A DNA stretch of 17,761 bases, from the NCBI GenBank assembly GCA_029975965.1, contig JARKOV010000101.1, positions 1 to 17,761 of the forward strand. Reading direction: 5' to 3'. The translations under genes and the position numbers were made by a program. The DNA comes from Anaerolinea sp. GTDB lineage: Bacteria > Chloroflexota > Anaerolineae > Anaerolineales > Anaerolineaceae. Below, piece after piece: positions 5,851 through 11,681 of the stretch (position 1 is the stretch's first letter; the number at the start of each line of letters is the position of its first letter). Under the pieces are notes generated by a model, which ran no database searches, was not told the DNA's origin, and saw nothing but the letters and a program-made list of their open reading frames with translations.

Positions 5851-5856
5851 CGACTC
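5836..5856 (+). promoter_or_regulatory. Operator-like inverted repeat over the -10 box
   Basis: GAGTCG (5836-5841) and CGACTC (5851-5856) form a perfect inverted repeat with a 9-bp centre. The centre holds the palindrome GTATATAC (5842-5849), so nearly the whole 21 bp is symmetric and covers the -10 box. A dimeric repressor bound here would block the promoter. The regulator is unknown. Confidence 0.5.
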
Positions 5857-5859
5857 AAG

Positions 5860-5895
5860 ATGCGACGGTTTGATCGAAATATCATTTTGCATTGA
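5860..5895 (+). CDS. Possible leaderless 11-residue leader peptide
   Basis: ATG at 5860 opens MRRFDRNIILH-stop, ending 3 nt before the terminator hairpin at 5899. The ATG is only about 3 nt from the predicted transcription start and has no Shine-Dalgarno, so it would have to be translated as a leaderless ORF. Position (promoter, mini-ORF, terminator, gene) resembles an attenuation leader, but no run of codons for one amino acid is present. It may be chance. Confidence 0.25.
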   Translation: MRRFDRNIILH

Positions 5896-5898
5896 GAG

Positions 5899-5924
5899 GC
5901 ACGCGGATTCACGCGTGCTTTTTT
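5899..5924 (+). terminator. Intrinsic terminator between SWIM promoter and SWIM gene
   Basis: GCACGCG (5899-5905), loop GATTCA and CGCGTGC (5912-5918) form a perfect 7-bp stem followed by six T (5919-5924). It would end a transcript of about 68 nt from the promoter at 5822-5850, or act as an attenuator for the SWIM gene. Confidence 0.8.
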
Positions 5925-5971
5925 ACAACCTGGTCTTTCCCCAACACTCAAACTAAAAGGAGTACGGCACA

Positions 5972-6199
5972 ATGGACTATGGCATGATCGGCAAAATCGA
6001 TAAAGCCAAGCGCTACGCTCAGGAAAAAGATCGCATTCGCTTCACCGATATTAAAGTGACTTTCGATGGGGAAAATAATCCTCACAATGTACATTACCGT
6101 AGCGGCGAGTGGTCTTGTGATTGCGAGTTTTTTGCCAGCCGCGGGCGCTGCAGCCACACCATGGCGCTTGAAATGATCCTGGAAGGGATGCTTTCTTAG
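5972..6199 (+). CDS. Small SWIM zinc-finger protein
   Basis: This 75-residue protein consists almost entirely of one SWIM domain. The zinc ligands C49-x-C51 and C60-x-H62 fit the C-x-C-x(n)-C-x-H signature, within GEWSCDCEFFASRGRCSHTM. SWIM fingers bind DNA or proteins and usually occur inside helicases, MULE transposases or recombination factors; free-standing ones of this size have no assigned role that I know. A preceding acidic/basic strand-rich part (residues 20-46) belongs to the same fold. AAGGAG lies about 9 nt before the ATG. The gene is bounded by a terminator-containing leader upstream and its own terminator downstream, so it is a monocistronic, separately regulated unit. Confidence 0.85.
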   Translation: MDYGMIGKIDKAKRYAQEKDRIRFTDIKVTFDGENNPHNVHYRSGEWSCDCEFFASRGRCSHTMALEMILEGMLS

Positions 6200-6221
6200 A
6201 AAACTTAATAGGGAAAATGAC

Positions 6222-6255
6222 ACGCCAGGCCGTGGAACGCGACCTGGCGTTTTTT
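6222..6255 (+). terminator. Intrinsic terminator of the SWIM gene
   Basis: ACGCCAGG (6222-6229) pairs with CCTGGCGT (6243-6250), followed by a run of T to 6255, 23 nt after the SWIM stop codon. Confidence 0.9.
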
Positions 6256-6267
6256 ATGGGGGCAAAT

Positions 6268-6305
6268 CTCTCCTCGCCGCTTTATGAGAGGGCTGGGGGT
6301 GAGGG
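6268..6305. repeat. C-rich dispersed intergenic hairpin element, copy 2
   Basis: CTCTC (6268-6272) and GAGAG (6286-6290) flank a short loop, followed by GGCTGGGGGTGAGGG. The reverse complement (CCCTCACCCCCAGCCCTCTC) resembles the element at 3555-3591. It fills the gap between the SWIM terminator and the sigma-factor promoter. Confidence 0.45.
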
Positions 6306-6349
6306 AAGAAAAATTATGCACATCGAGTGAGTTACAAAAATTTATCGTA

Positions 6350-6378
6350 TTGCCTTGGGGCGGGCAAGGTTGTAGAAT
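6350..6378 (+). promoter_or_regulatory. Sigma70-type promoter of the ECF sigma operon
   Basis: TTGCCT (6350-6355) and TAGAAT (6373-6378) are separated by 17 bp, with a predicted start near 6385 and a 5' leader of about 64 nt. This is a housekeeping-type promoter; I did not find an obvious second, autoregulatory ECF-type site. Confidence 0.55.
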
Positions 6379-6448
6379 GGAGCTAGCCGTTTTGTGGCGC
6401 TGTGATACTGGATCGGATCCGAACGTATAAAGAAGAGAAGATAGAGGT

Positions 6449-6982
6449 ATGCCGCTTTCTGAGCTGGAACTGACCGGGCGGCTGGGCGCTCAGGCGGTTC
6501 CCATCGACTGGGAATCCGTTTACACCAGTCTGTTACCGCGCGTGTTTAACTATTTTCGCTACCGCGGGCTGGCGGACGATGTCGCCGAAGATTTGACTGG
6601 GTTGACTTTTGAGAAAGCCTGGCGCAAGCGCACCAGCTATCGCCACGATCTGGCAGCCTTTTCTACCTGGGTGCTGCGCATTGCCCATAACGTGGCGATG
6701 GACTACTTCCGGTCGGGGGCCAGGGAAGTCACCCTGGAAGAAATCGATACACGCTCGGAGCATTCCAGCCCAGAAGAGCAACTCCTCGAGCGGGATGATG
6801 TGGACCGCCTGCGCCACTTGCTGGCGATGCTGCCGCCCCGCGAACAGGAATTGGTCGCGCTCAAGTATGGCTCTGGGTTGACCAACCGCATGATCGCCCA
6901 GTTGACCGGATTGAGCGAGACGAATGTCGGGACCATTCTCTACCGGGTGGTCAACCACCTGCGCGAGCGTTGGGAAAGATGA
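6449..6982 (+). CDS. ECF-type RNA polymerase sigma factor
   Basis: This 177-residue protein has a sigma region 2 (about 25-95: LLPRVFNYFRYRG, DVAEDLTGLTFEKAWRK and FSTWVLRIAHNVAMDYFR) and a sigma region 4 (about 120-177: LAMLPPREQELVALKYGSGLTNRMIAQLTGLSETNVGTILYRVVNHLRERW), with no region 3. This is the ECF layout, in which the factor redirects RNA polymerase to a small regulon in response to an envelope or stress signal. A short linker with an acidic stretch (LEEIDTRSEHSSPEEQ) joins the regions. The stop codon overlaps the next start (ATGA at 6979-6982), so the downstream membrane protein is translationally coupled and is the likely regulator. The ATG at 6449 has GAGG very close and GAAGA further upstream, so the RBS is mediocre. 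Confidence 0.93.
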   Translation: MPLSELELTGRLGAQAVPIDWESVYTSLLPRVFNYFRYRGLADDVAEDLTGLTFEKAWRKRTSYRHDLAAFSTWVLRIAHNVAMDYFRSGAREVTLEEIDTRSEHSSPEEQLLERDDVDRLRHLLAMLPPREQELVALKYGSGLTNRMIAQLTGLSETNVGTILYRVVNHLRERWER

Positions 6983-7392
6983 AAAACCAGGACAAATTTC
7001 TCCGAATTTACCGCAAGCAGCCGCGGCGAGCATTTGCACAGAGCCTCTACCAGCGGCTTGCGGGTCAAAAGCCGGCGATGGCGCTCTTCCGGCGCGCGCT
7101 GGTGTGGGGACTCACCGGGCTGTTGCTGGCAGCGGTGCTCTCTTCGAACCTGATGAACCTCGACCTGGCTCGCTATTTTGCCACGCCGGTGGTCAAAGAA
7201 GAAGTGGTGATCGAGCAGCGCGCTCCCAACCCGGCCTTGCTGGCAGAACGCGGCCTGCAATCCGCGGCGGTTTACTTTCCGCCGCCCGATGTGGAGCGGC
7301 TGGGGCCTTTCGATAAGCCCAAGGTCGAGCCGCCCGCGCCGGTCTACCGCGAGCTGGCGATGGTGATCGTCTCTGTGGCTGAGCGACGTTAG
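6979..7392 (+). CDS. Single-pass membrane protein coupled to the sigma factor (putative anti-sigma partner)
   Basis: I do not recognise a family. Starting at ATG 6979 (ATGA overlap with the sigma stop) the protein has 137 residues: a basic cytoplasmic segment (1-39, QPRRAFAQSLYQRLAGQKP), one membrane helix (about 40-58) and a Pro/Val/Glu-rich outer part (about 60-137, PPPDVERLGPFDKPKVEPPAP). The topology and coupling are those of an anti-sigma factor. The cytoplasmic part is short and lacks the zinc-binding H-x3-C-x2-C motif, and no cysteine is present at all. An in-frame upstream TTG at 6970 is less likely. Function by context only. Confidence 0.7.
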   Translation: MKNQDKFLRIYRKQPRRAFAQSLYQRLAGQKPAMALFRRALVWGLTGLLLAAVLSSNLMNLDLARYFATPVVKEEVVIEQRAPNPALLAERGLQSAAVYFPPPDVERLGPFDKPKVEPPAPVYRELAMVIVSVAERR

Positions 7393-7400
7393 ATAATAAT

Positions 7401-7434
7401 ACGCAAACGGAGGGCGAGCGCCCTCCGTTTGCGT
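7401..7434. terminator. Long perfect stem between convergent genes
   Basis: ACGCAAACGGAGGGC (7401-7415), loop GAGC and its exact complement (7420-7434) make a 15-bp perfect stem. Only two or three T follow on the plus strand and ATTATTATC follows on the minus strand. It lies between the sigma operon and the MerR-type gene and is probably a bidirectional terminator. Confidence 0.75.
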
Positions 7435-7470
7435 TTAACCCGCGGCGATCAAGTTACATCTGACTGACCA

Positions 7471-8337
7471 CTATTTCACCGGGATGTAGAGGTACATGAC
7501 CGAATCGGGGGCAAAGTCTTTGAAACGGTCATCGTAGACTTCCATGTCCATGCCATTCTCGGCCGGCTGAAGCCCCGCCTGGGGCAGCCAGGTCTGGTAG
7601 ATGTTGCGGTAGGTTTCTCCCAGTGTGGCGAGCGGGCCGACATGCTCAAAGACGGCGTACTTCGTTTCCGGCAGCGAGCGCTTGACCATTCCTTCGGGGA
7701 CGGGTGTATCTTCCGCGACCTGAAAGCCGGCGACGTACTCGAAATGGCCCTCGGGCAATCCGGCGGGCATGGAGCAAACGCCGAAGGCCTCGGCGGCGTT
7801 GTTCGATTTCACCTCCCCGGCGCGCTGGTTAAACTGACCCCACATGGCGGCGATTTCCTGGTTCTGGTTTTTGCCGTGGTAGCACAGGCCGACCACGCTG
7901 AACGCCGGGCGCACGACGATTTTCGGCTGCATGGCGATCTCCTTTCGATCGATGACATCGGATGGGTGGACACCAGCCCGTTGATTCGAGGCCAATCCTT
8001 CTTGCTCGATGAGCTTCAGGCGCGCGGCGACCAGCTCGAGGCGGTTTTGCTCGGCGCGCAGGCGCGCTTCTAGCTCGGTCTTTTTGCGGCACAAGATGCT
8101 GTGCAGTTGCTCGATGGTCAGGTTCTCATCCAGCAGCTCGCCAACCTGATCGAGGGTAAAGCCGAGGTCTTTGAGCGCCAGGATGCGATGGAGGCGAGGC
8201 AACTGCTCCATGCTGTAATAACGGTAGCCGGTGAAGCGGTCGGTCCAAACCGGTTTCAACAGGCCGATCTCGGCATAATGCCGCAGCGTTTTGACCGTCA
8301 CGCGAGACAGGGCAGCGAAGTCGCCAATTTTGAGCAA
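7471..8337 (-). CDS. MerR-family regulator with GyrI-like effector domain
   Basis: This protein of about 288 residues has an N-terminal MerR winged helix-turn-helix (LKIGDFAALSRVTVKTLRHY then EIGLLKPVWTDRFTGYRYYS), a coiled-coil dimerisation helix (about 80-125) and a C-terminal GyrI/BmrR-like ligand-binding domain (about 140-288, from PKIVVRPAFSVVGLCYHG to the end). Relatives such as BmrR, Mta and TipAL sense hydrophobic or cationic drugs and activate promoters with long spacers. I chose the TTG start at 8337 because GGAGG (8347-8343) sits 5 nt upstream and the protein then begins at the conserved LKIGDF; another TTG at 8370 gives 11 extra residues without support. Its promoter carries a MerR-type dyad, so autoregulation is likely. 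No efflux gene is adjacent. Confidence 0.9.
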   Translation of the reverse strand: MLKIGDFAALSRVTVKTLRHYAEIGLLKPVWTDRFTGYRYYSMEQLPRLHRILALKDLGFTLDQVGELLDENLTIEQLHSILCRKKTELEARLRAEQNRLELVAARLKLIEQEGLASNQRAGVHPSDVIDRKEIAMQPKIVVRPAFSVVGLCYHGKNQNQEIAAMWGQFNQRAGEVKSNNAAEAFGVCSMPAGLPEGHFEYVAGFQVAEDTPVPEGMVKRSLPETKYAVFEHVGPLATLGETYRNIYQTWLPQAGLQPAENGMDMEVYDDRFKDFAPDSVMYLYIPVK

Positions 8338-8372
8338 GCGGGCCTCCAATCGAACGGGTCGGGCGGGCAATG

Positions 8373-8388
8373 GTTGATGGCCATCAAC
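8373..8388. repeat. Perfect 16-bp palindrome at the merR-type gene's transcription start
   Basis: GTTGATGGCCATCAAC is a perfect palindrome located just downstream of the predicted start (about 8389) of the regulator gene. It could be a second operator or a leader hairpin. Confidence 0.5.
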
Positions 8389-8395
8389 ACATTCG

Positions 8396-8426
8396 AGTAT
8401 ACGGCCTCCCCTTGGGGGAGAGTCAA
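8396..8426 (-). promoter_or_regulatory. MerR-type promoter/operator, 19-bp spacer
   Basis: On the minus strand TTGACT (8426-8421) and TATACT (8401-8396) are separated by 19 bp. The spacer is filled by the dyad CTCCCC-CAA-GGGGAG (8420-8406). Long spacers with a central dyad are the hallmark of promoters remodelled by MerR proteins. The sequence around TTGACTCTCCCC resembles BmrR/Mta-class operators. It drives the MerR/GyrI gene itself. Confidence 0.85.
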
Positions 8427-8439
8427 GAGGGCTTTCGTC

Positions 8440-8754
8440 TCACCAACCGTAGATGCTGAAATCCACGCAGTCGTTTGCGTCAAAACGGATGCCTTCCTCC
8501 TCCAGGAGCTGGCGTTGGACGGCGCTGCCGAAGCCGTAACCGTGCGGGCTGATCTTGCCTTTGGCGTTGATCACCCGTTGCCAGGGCACTTGCTCCTCGG
8601 CGGGCCGCTCGCGCAGCGAAGCGAGCGCAAAGCCCACCATCTGAGCCGAGATGCCGCCGACGATGCGCGCAATCTGCCCGTAGGTGGCGACCCGCCCATA
8701 GGGGACCTGGCGGACCACGGCATAGATGCGTTGGTAGAGATTGGCTTCGACCAT
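8440..8754 (-). CDS. Alkyltransferase-like protein (ATL), MGMT family without active Cys
   Basis: This 104-residue protein has only the DNA-binding domain of O6-alkylguanine-DNA alkyltransferase (YQRIYAVVRQVPYGRVATYGQIARIVG, then PWQRVINAKGKIS). The catalytic Cys of P-C-H-R-V is Trp58 (PWQRV), as in ATL/Atl1/YbaZ proteins, so it cannot transfer alkyl groups. ATLs bind and flip O6-alkylguanine and hand it to nucleotide excision repair. At the position of the nucleotide-flipping arginine finger (A-R-x-V-G in relatives) this protein reads SAQMVG, so Gln38 replaces Arg. The Tyr25 region (TYGQIA) is intact. GGAGG lies 7 nt before the ATG. It may be co-directional with, but not obviously in an operon with, the MerR-type gene 103 nt downstream. 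Confidence 0.9.
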   Translation of the reverse strand: MVEANLYQRIYAVVRQVPYGRVATYGQIARIVGGISAQMVGFALASLRERPAEEQVPWQRVINAKGKISPHGYGFGSAVQRQLLEEEGIRFDANDCVDFSIYGW

Positions 8755-8865
8755 GGCGGTGCCTCCGGATGATCCAATGGAAACTGCCGGGCTGGAGAGG
8801 AACCCGACTGGCGCAATCCTCGAGTCGCTCAGGTTGCGCGATTCTCATTATAAAATGATTAGGTG

Positions 8866-9432
8866 ATGCACACCAAGACGCCGGCGCAGATTCCCGATTT
8901 TCTGACGCATTACTACGAGCGCTCCACCGGGCCCTTCCGCAGCCTGTCGGAGCTGCCCGCCGGGCAGGCAGAGACCGAGCTGGAGCGCATTCGCGAGCGT
9001 GGGGATGTGTTTGCCAGCCGGCGCGCGCCGGACTACATGCGCGTGCGTTTCGAGCTGGAAGAGCGCATCCGGGGTTTGTTTCAGGCCAAGGGAGGTCATC
9101 CGCGCCTGCCCAGGCCGCGCTATTTCGTCCTCGGATCGTGTGATTGGTGCCGGAGCTGGTACCGCGAGGCGGCCGAAGTGCGCCTGCCATTGGCCCGAGT
9201 GGATGCCGCGGTGGTCAGCTTCACCTACGGCGATTCGTTCCCTGCGATGCGCTACCCGGACGGCAAGGCCACCCGCGGGCAGGTGTACACGCTGGCCGAG
9301 CTGCCGGCGCTGGTGGCTGAATTTGGCCTGCCGCAGGACTGGAATCCGGAGGGCAGGCTGGCGCCGGAGCGCTACATCGAAGCGCAGGTATGGGATGAGA
9401 TCGGCAGATCGATCGTTGAGGTCGGCTTGTAA
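8866..9432 (+). CDS. Unrecognised 188-residue protein with a CxxC motif
   Basis: I do not recognise the family. The protein looks coded: soluble, no signal peptide or membrane segment, acidic helix-rich N-half (ERSTGPFRSLSELPAGQAET) and a mixed C-half. Notable features are PRYFVLGSCDWCRSWY (C93-x-x-C96 counted from the GTG at 8863), the motif SFTYGDSFPAMRYPDGK, and a C-terminal amphipathic helix (APERYIEAQVWDEIGRSI). The CDWC pair could bind metal or be redox active. Start is ATG 8866; GTG 8863 is one codon upstream, and no good Shine-Dalgarno precedes either. The 111-bp region shared with the divergent ATL gene contains back-to-back TATA-like boxes near 8847-8854. The mscL promoter overlaps its stop codon. 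Confidence 0.7.
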   Translation: MHTKTPAQIPDFLTHYYERSTGPFRSLSELPAGQAETELERIRERGDVFASRRAPDYMRVRFELEERIRGLFQAKGGHPRLPRPRYFVLGSCDWCRSWYREAAEVRLPLARVDAAVVSFTYGDSFPAMRYPDGKATRGQVYTLAELPALVAEFGLPQDWNPEGRLAPERYIEAQVWDEIGRSIVEVGL

Positions 9433-9455
9433 TCGGTCGCTAAAGTCGCTACAAT
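9427..9455 (+). promoter_or_regulatory. Sigma70 promoter of mscL
   Basis: TTGTAA (9427-9432) and TACAAT (9450-9455) are separated by 17 bp. The -35 box overlaps the stop codon of the preceding gene. The predicted start is near 9462. Confidence 0.65.
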
Positions 9456-9486
9456 CTGAATAGACCAATCCTGGAGGAGGGAGTGT

Positions 9487-9927
9487 ATGTGGAAAGAATT
9501 TAAGGCGTTTGCCATGCGCGGAAATGTGATCGACCTGGCCATTGGCGTGATCATTGGGGGTGCATTCGGCAAGATCGTCAGCTCTCTGGTCAACGATATC
9601 ATCATGCCGCCCATCGGACTTTTGCTCGGTAAAGTCCAGTTCACCAACCTGTTCATCGATCTGTCTGGCAAGGGCTACACCGTGCTGGAAACGGCCAGAG
9701 CCGAAGGGGCTCCGGTGCTCGCTTACGGGAGTTTCATCCAGGCGATCATCGATTTCCTCATCATCGCCTTCGTCATTTTCCTGGTGGTGCGCGGGATCAA
9801 CCGGATGACCGCTCCGAAACCCGCCCCGGCCGCGCCGACCACCAAGGAATGTCCGTATTGCTACTCGACGATCGCGATCAAGGCAACTCGCTGCCCGAAT
9901 TGCACTTCGGAGCTGAGCGCGGGATAG
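9487..9927 (+). CDS. mscL: Large-conductance mechanosensitive channel with C-terminal zinc ribbon
   Basis: This 146-residue protein has the MscL N-terminal amphipathic helix ([20 protein letters not shown]), TM1 (about 15-46, ending [13 protein letters not shown]), a periplasmic loop (about 50-80) and TM2 (about 82-104). MscL opens under membrane tension to release solutes during hypo-osmotic shock. The usual cytoplasmic helical bundle after TM2 is replaced by a Pro/Ala linker (108-118) and a small zinc ribbon with C122-x2-C125 and C136-x2-C139 (CPYC...CPNC). A strong RBS (GGAGGAGGGAG) precedes the ATG, and a sigma70 promoter lies 30-60 nt upstream. The gene converges on the GGDEF gene. Confidence 0.96.
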   Translation: MWKEFKAFAMRGNVIDLAIGVIIGGAFGKIVSSLVNDIIMPPIGLLLGKVQFTNLFIDLSGKGYTVLETARAEGAPVLAYGSFIQAIIDFLIIAFVIFLVVRGINRMTAPKPAPAAPTTKECPYCYSTIAIKATRCPNCTSELSAG

Positions 9928-9944
9928 TCCTGGCGAAACGTGTT

Positions 9945-9988
9945 GAATCAAAATTGGCCGCGATCCTGGTCGTGGCCAATTTTGATTC
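9945..9988. terminator. Long stem between convergent mscL and GGDEF genes
   Basis: GAATCAAAATTGGCC (9945-9959) and its exact complement (9974-9988) form 15 perfect pairs. These extend through a G-U pair and CGA/TCG to about 19 pairs with a 6-nt loop. No T-run follows on either side. It is a probable bidirectional terminator or 3'-end stabiliser. Confidence 0.7.
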
Positions 9989-10074
9989 CCGTTCAGGCCG
10001 CCTTATTTGCGCGGGATGGTCGAAGACAACGCCGGATACTGCCGCGCCGGGCAAGGCTCAACGCATGCGTGGAT

Positions 10075-11487
10075 TTAGAGGCCCGACCAGCTTCCGCCGC
10101 TGCGCTTGCGGAAGCGGGCAGCGTACATCACGCTGTCGGCGCGCTGGAAGAGCGTGTCCATCTCGGCCGGGTTGGTCGCCACGGCGAAGCCGATCGACAG
10201 AGAAAGGTCGGGGCCAGGCTGGCGGATGTTGAAAAGGTTTTCGAGGGAGATGATGCGGTCGATGACGTGCTCGGCGGCCTGGGCGTCGGCGTGCTTGAGC
10301 AGGACGCAAAATTCGTCCCCGCCGATGCGCGCGACGACGTCATCCGAACGGCAGGCGCGGCGCAAAATATCCACCGCCTGGCGCAGGATATCGTCGCCGG
10401 CGGGGTGACCGTGCTGGTCGTTGATCGCTTTTAGGCCGTCGACGTCGGTGATGATCAGGCTGACAGGGTAACGGCGCGCCAGGCGCAGGCGGCGCAGCTC
10501 GTTTTCGAAGAAAGCGCGGTTATTGGCGCCGGTGAGCGCATCGTGGGTGCTGAGATGGAGCAATTCCTGCTCGCGGCGCGCCTGGTCGGTGTAATCGGTG
10601 AAGGACCAGATGCGGTAGAGCATGCTCGCGCCGGGCAGCGTAACCGTGTGCGAGCGGCATTCCAGCCAGCGCCCGCTGGCCATTTCGAGCATTTCAAGGG
10701 TTTCACCGTTGGACTGCTGAATCGTCTGGTCGAGGAAGCGGTGGAAGCGGGCGGGATCTTTCATCACCTGGGCCATCTGGTTGCGCCAGCCGAGCAGGCC
10801 GGTATCAAAGGCGCGCTCGGGCAGGTTGAAGGTGTACAAGAGGTTGGTGGTGCGCAAGATGACCCGACCGTTCGGATCGGTGACCATCAAGCCGCTGTGG
10901 TGGCTTTCCAGCGCCGCCTCGAGCAGACCGCGATCGCGCCGCAGGTCGCTGGACTCCTTCAAGAAGCGGCTTTGATCCTCCAGGGTGATCAGGCGAATGA
11001 ACTGGTCGCCTTTCCAGGGCTCTTCGCTCAGGTGGAGATGGCAAAAGCGCGGCGGGGTCAGCTCTTCGAGGTGCAGGTCGCGGTCAAGGGTGACGCCGCG
11101 GCGTGATTCGAGCAGGATGCGCCCGATCTGGCGGTTGAAATCGAACACGGGTCGCCCGATCAACCCCTGGCGGGCCATGCCCACCCATAGCGCGGCGGTT
11201 TCGTTGATGTCGATGATGCGCCCAGAGGAGTCGACCACCAGCACGGCTTGCGTCAGGCGATTGATCAGGCTGTCTTCCCGGCCAAACATGCCGGATGAAA
11301 TGGACGGTCCTCCGCCAGAGAACATGGCGGCGAAGAGCATCCCGCCAAGTGACAATGCTGCCGGCAGCGCCAGGGCCGCCAGCCGGGCGAATGGATCAAA
11401 ATAAACCATCAGAGGGTTTACCGAAAGGGAAACGAGTGCCGAGAGTACGTTGTGTACCGGGCTCAAGACCAACCCCTGTCTACCCAT
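10075..11487 (-). CDS. Membrane-anchored PAS-PAS-GGDEF diguanylate cyclase
   Basis: This 470-residue protein has two N-terminal hydrophobic segments (about 15-29 and 34-58), a PAS-like domain (about 72-170, AVLVVDSSGRIIDINETAAL) and a second PAS (about 188-300, SGLMVTDPNGRVILRTTNLL). A GGDEF domain follows (about 308-470) with DALTGANNRAFFE at 316 and an intact GGDEF active loop at 389-393. It would make cyclic di-GMP from two GTP. An R-x-x-D inhibitory site (RSDD, 380-383) lies five residues before GGDEF, so product inhibition is expected. No EAL or HD-GYP domain is present. The ATG at 11487 has no clear Shine-Dalgarno; a slightly internal start is possible. Confidence 0.92.
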   Translation of the reverse strand: MGRQGLVLSPVHNVLSALVSLSVNPLMVYFDPFARLAALALPAALSLGGMLFAAMFSGGGPSISSGMFGREDSLINRLTQAVLVVDSSGRIIDINETAALWVGMARQGLIGRPVFDFNRQIGRILLESRRGVTLDRDLHLEELTPPRFCHLHLSEEPWKGDQFIRLITLEDQSRFLKESSDLRRDRGLLEAALESHHSGLMVTDPNGRVILRTTNLLYTFNLPERAFDTGLLGWRNQMAQVMKDPARFHRFLDQTIQQSNGETLEMLEMASGRWLECRSHTVTLPGASMLYRIWSFTDYTDQARREQELLHLSTHDALTGANNRAFFENELRRLRLARRYPVSLIITDVDGLKAINDQHGHPAGDDILRQAVDILRRACRSDDVVARIGGDEFCVLLKHADAQAAEHVIDRIISLENLFNIRQPGPDLSLSIGFAVATNPAEMDTLFQRADSVMYAARFRKRSGGSWSGL

Positions 11488-11577
11488 CCCGTGCGCAGGT
11501 CGGGTTTAGGAAAATCTTGCTTTGAGAGCAACCAACTTGAAAGCGCTCAATCCCCTTCGGGCGAACGTATCTTAAGT

Positions 11578-11606
11578 AGTTTAGCCTAAAGCAGGGGGAA
11601 AATCAA
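11578..11606 (-). promoter_or_regulatory. Sigma70-type promoter of the GGDEF gene
   Basis: On the minus strand TTGATT (11606-11601) and TAAACT (11583-11578) are separated by 17 bp. The predicted start is near 11571, leaving a leader of about 84 nt in which I recognise no riboswitch. Confidence 0.55.
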
Positions 11607-11681
11607 CGTTAATTGACCACCCATTTTTGGCATATTTCACCCCGTAAACTTGTTTCGCCAAAAAGAATGGCCCGTCTTGAC

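Noticed and set aside
8834..8854. Plus-strand promoter TTGCGC/TATAAA before the unknown gene
   Set aside because: The spacing between the two boxes is only 9 bp; just the TATA-like box remains, and it also reads as TATAAT on the minus strand.
8848..9951. Minus-strand 367-aa reading frame opposite the unknown gene and mscL
   Set aside because: It is antisense to mscL, which is certain, and to a better-coded plus-strand gene. Its translation is Arg/His/Gln-rich without a recognisable motif.
11540..11570. CRISPR-repeat-like TCAATCCCCTTCGGG in the GGDEF leader
   Set aside because: Only one copy is present, with no spacers or second repeat and no cas gene nearby; it is a short hairpin in a leader.
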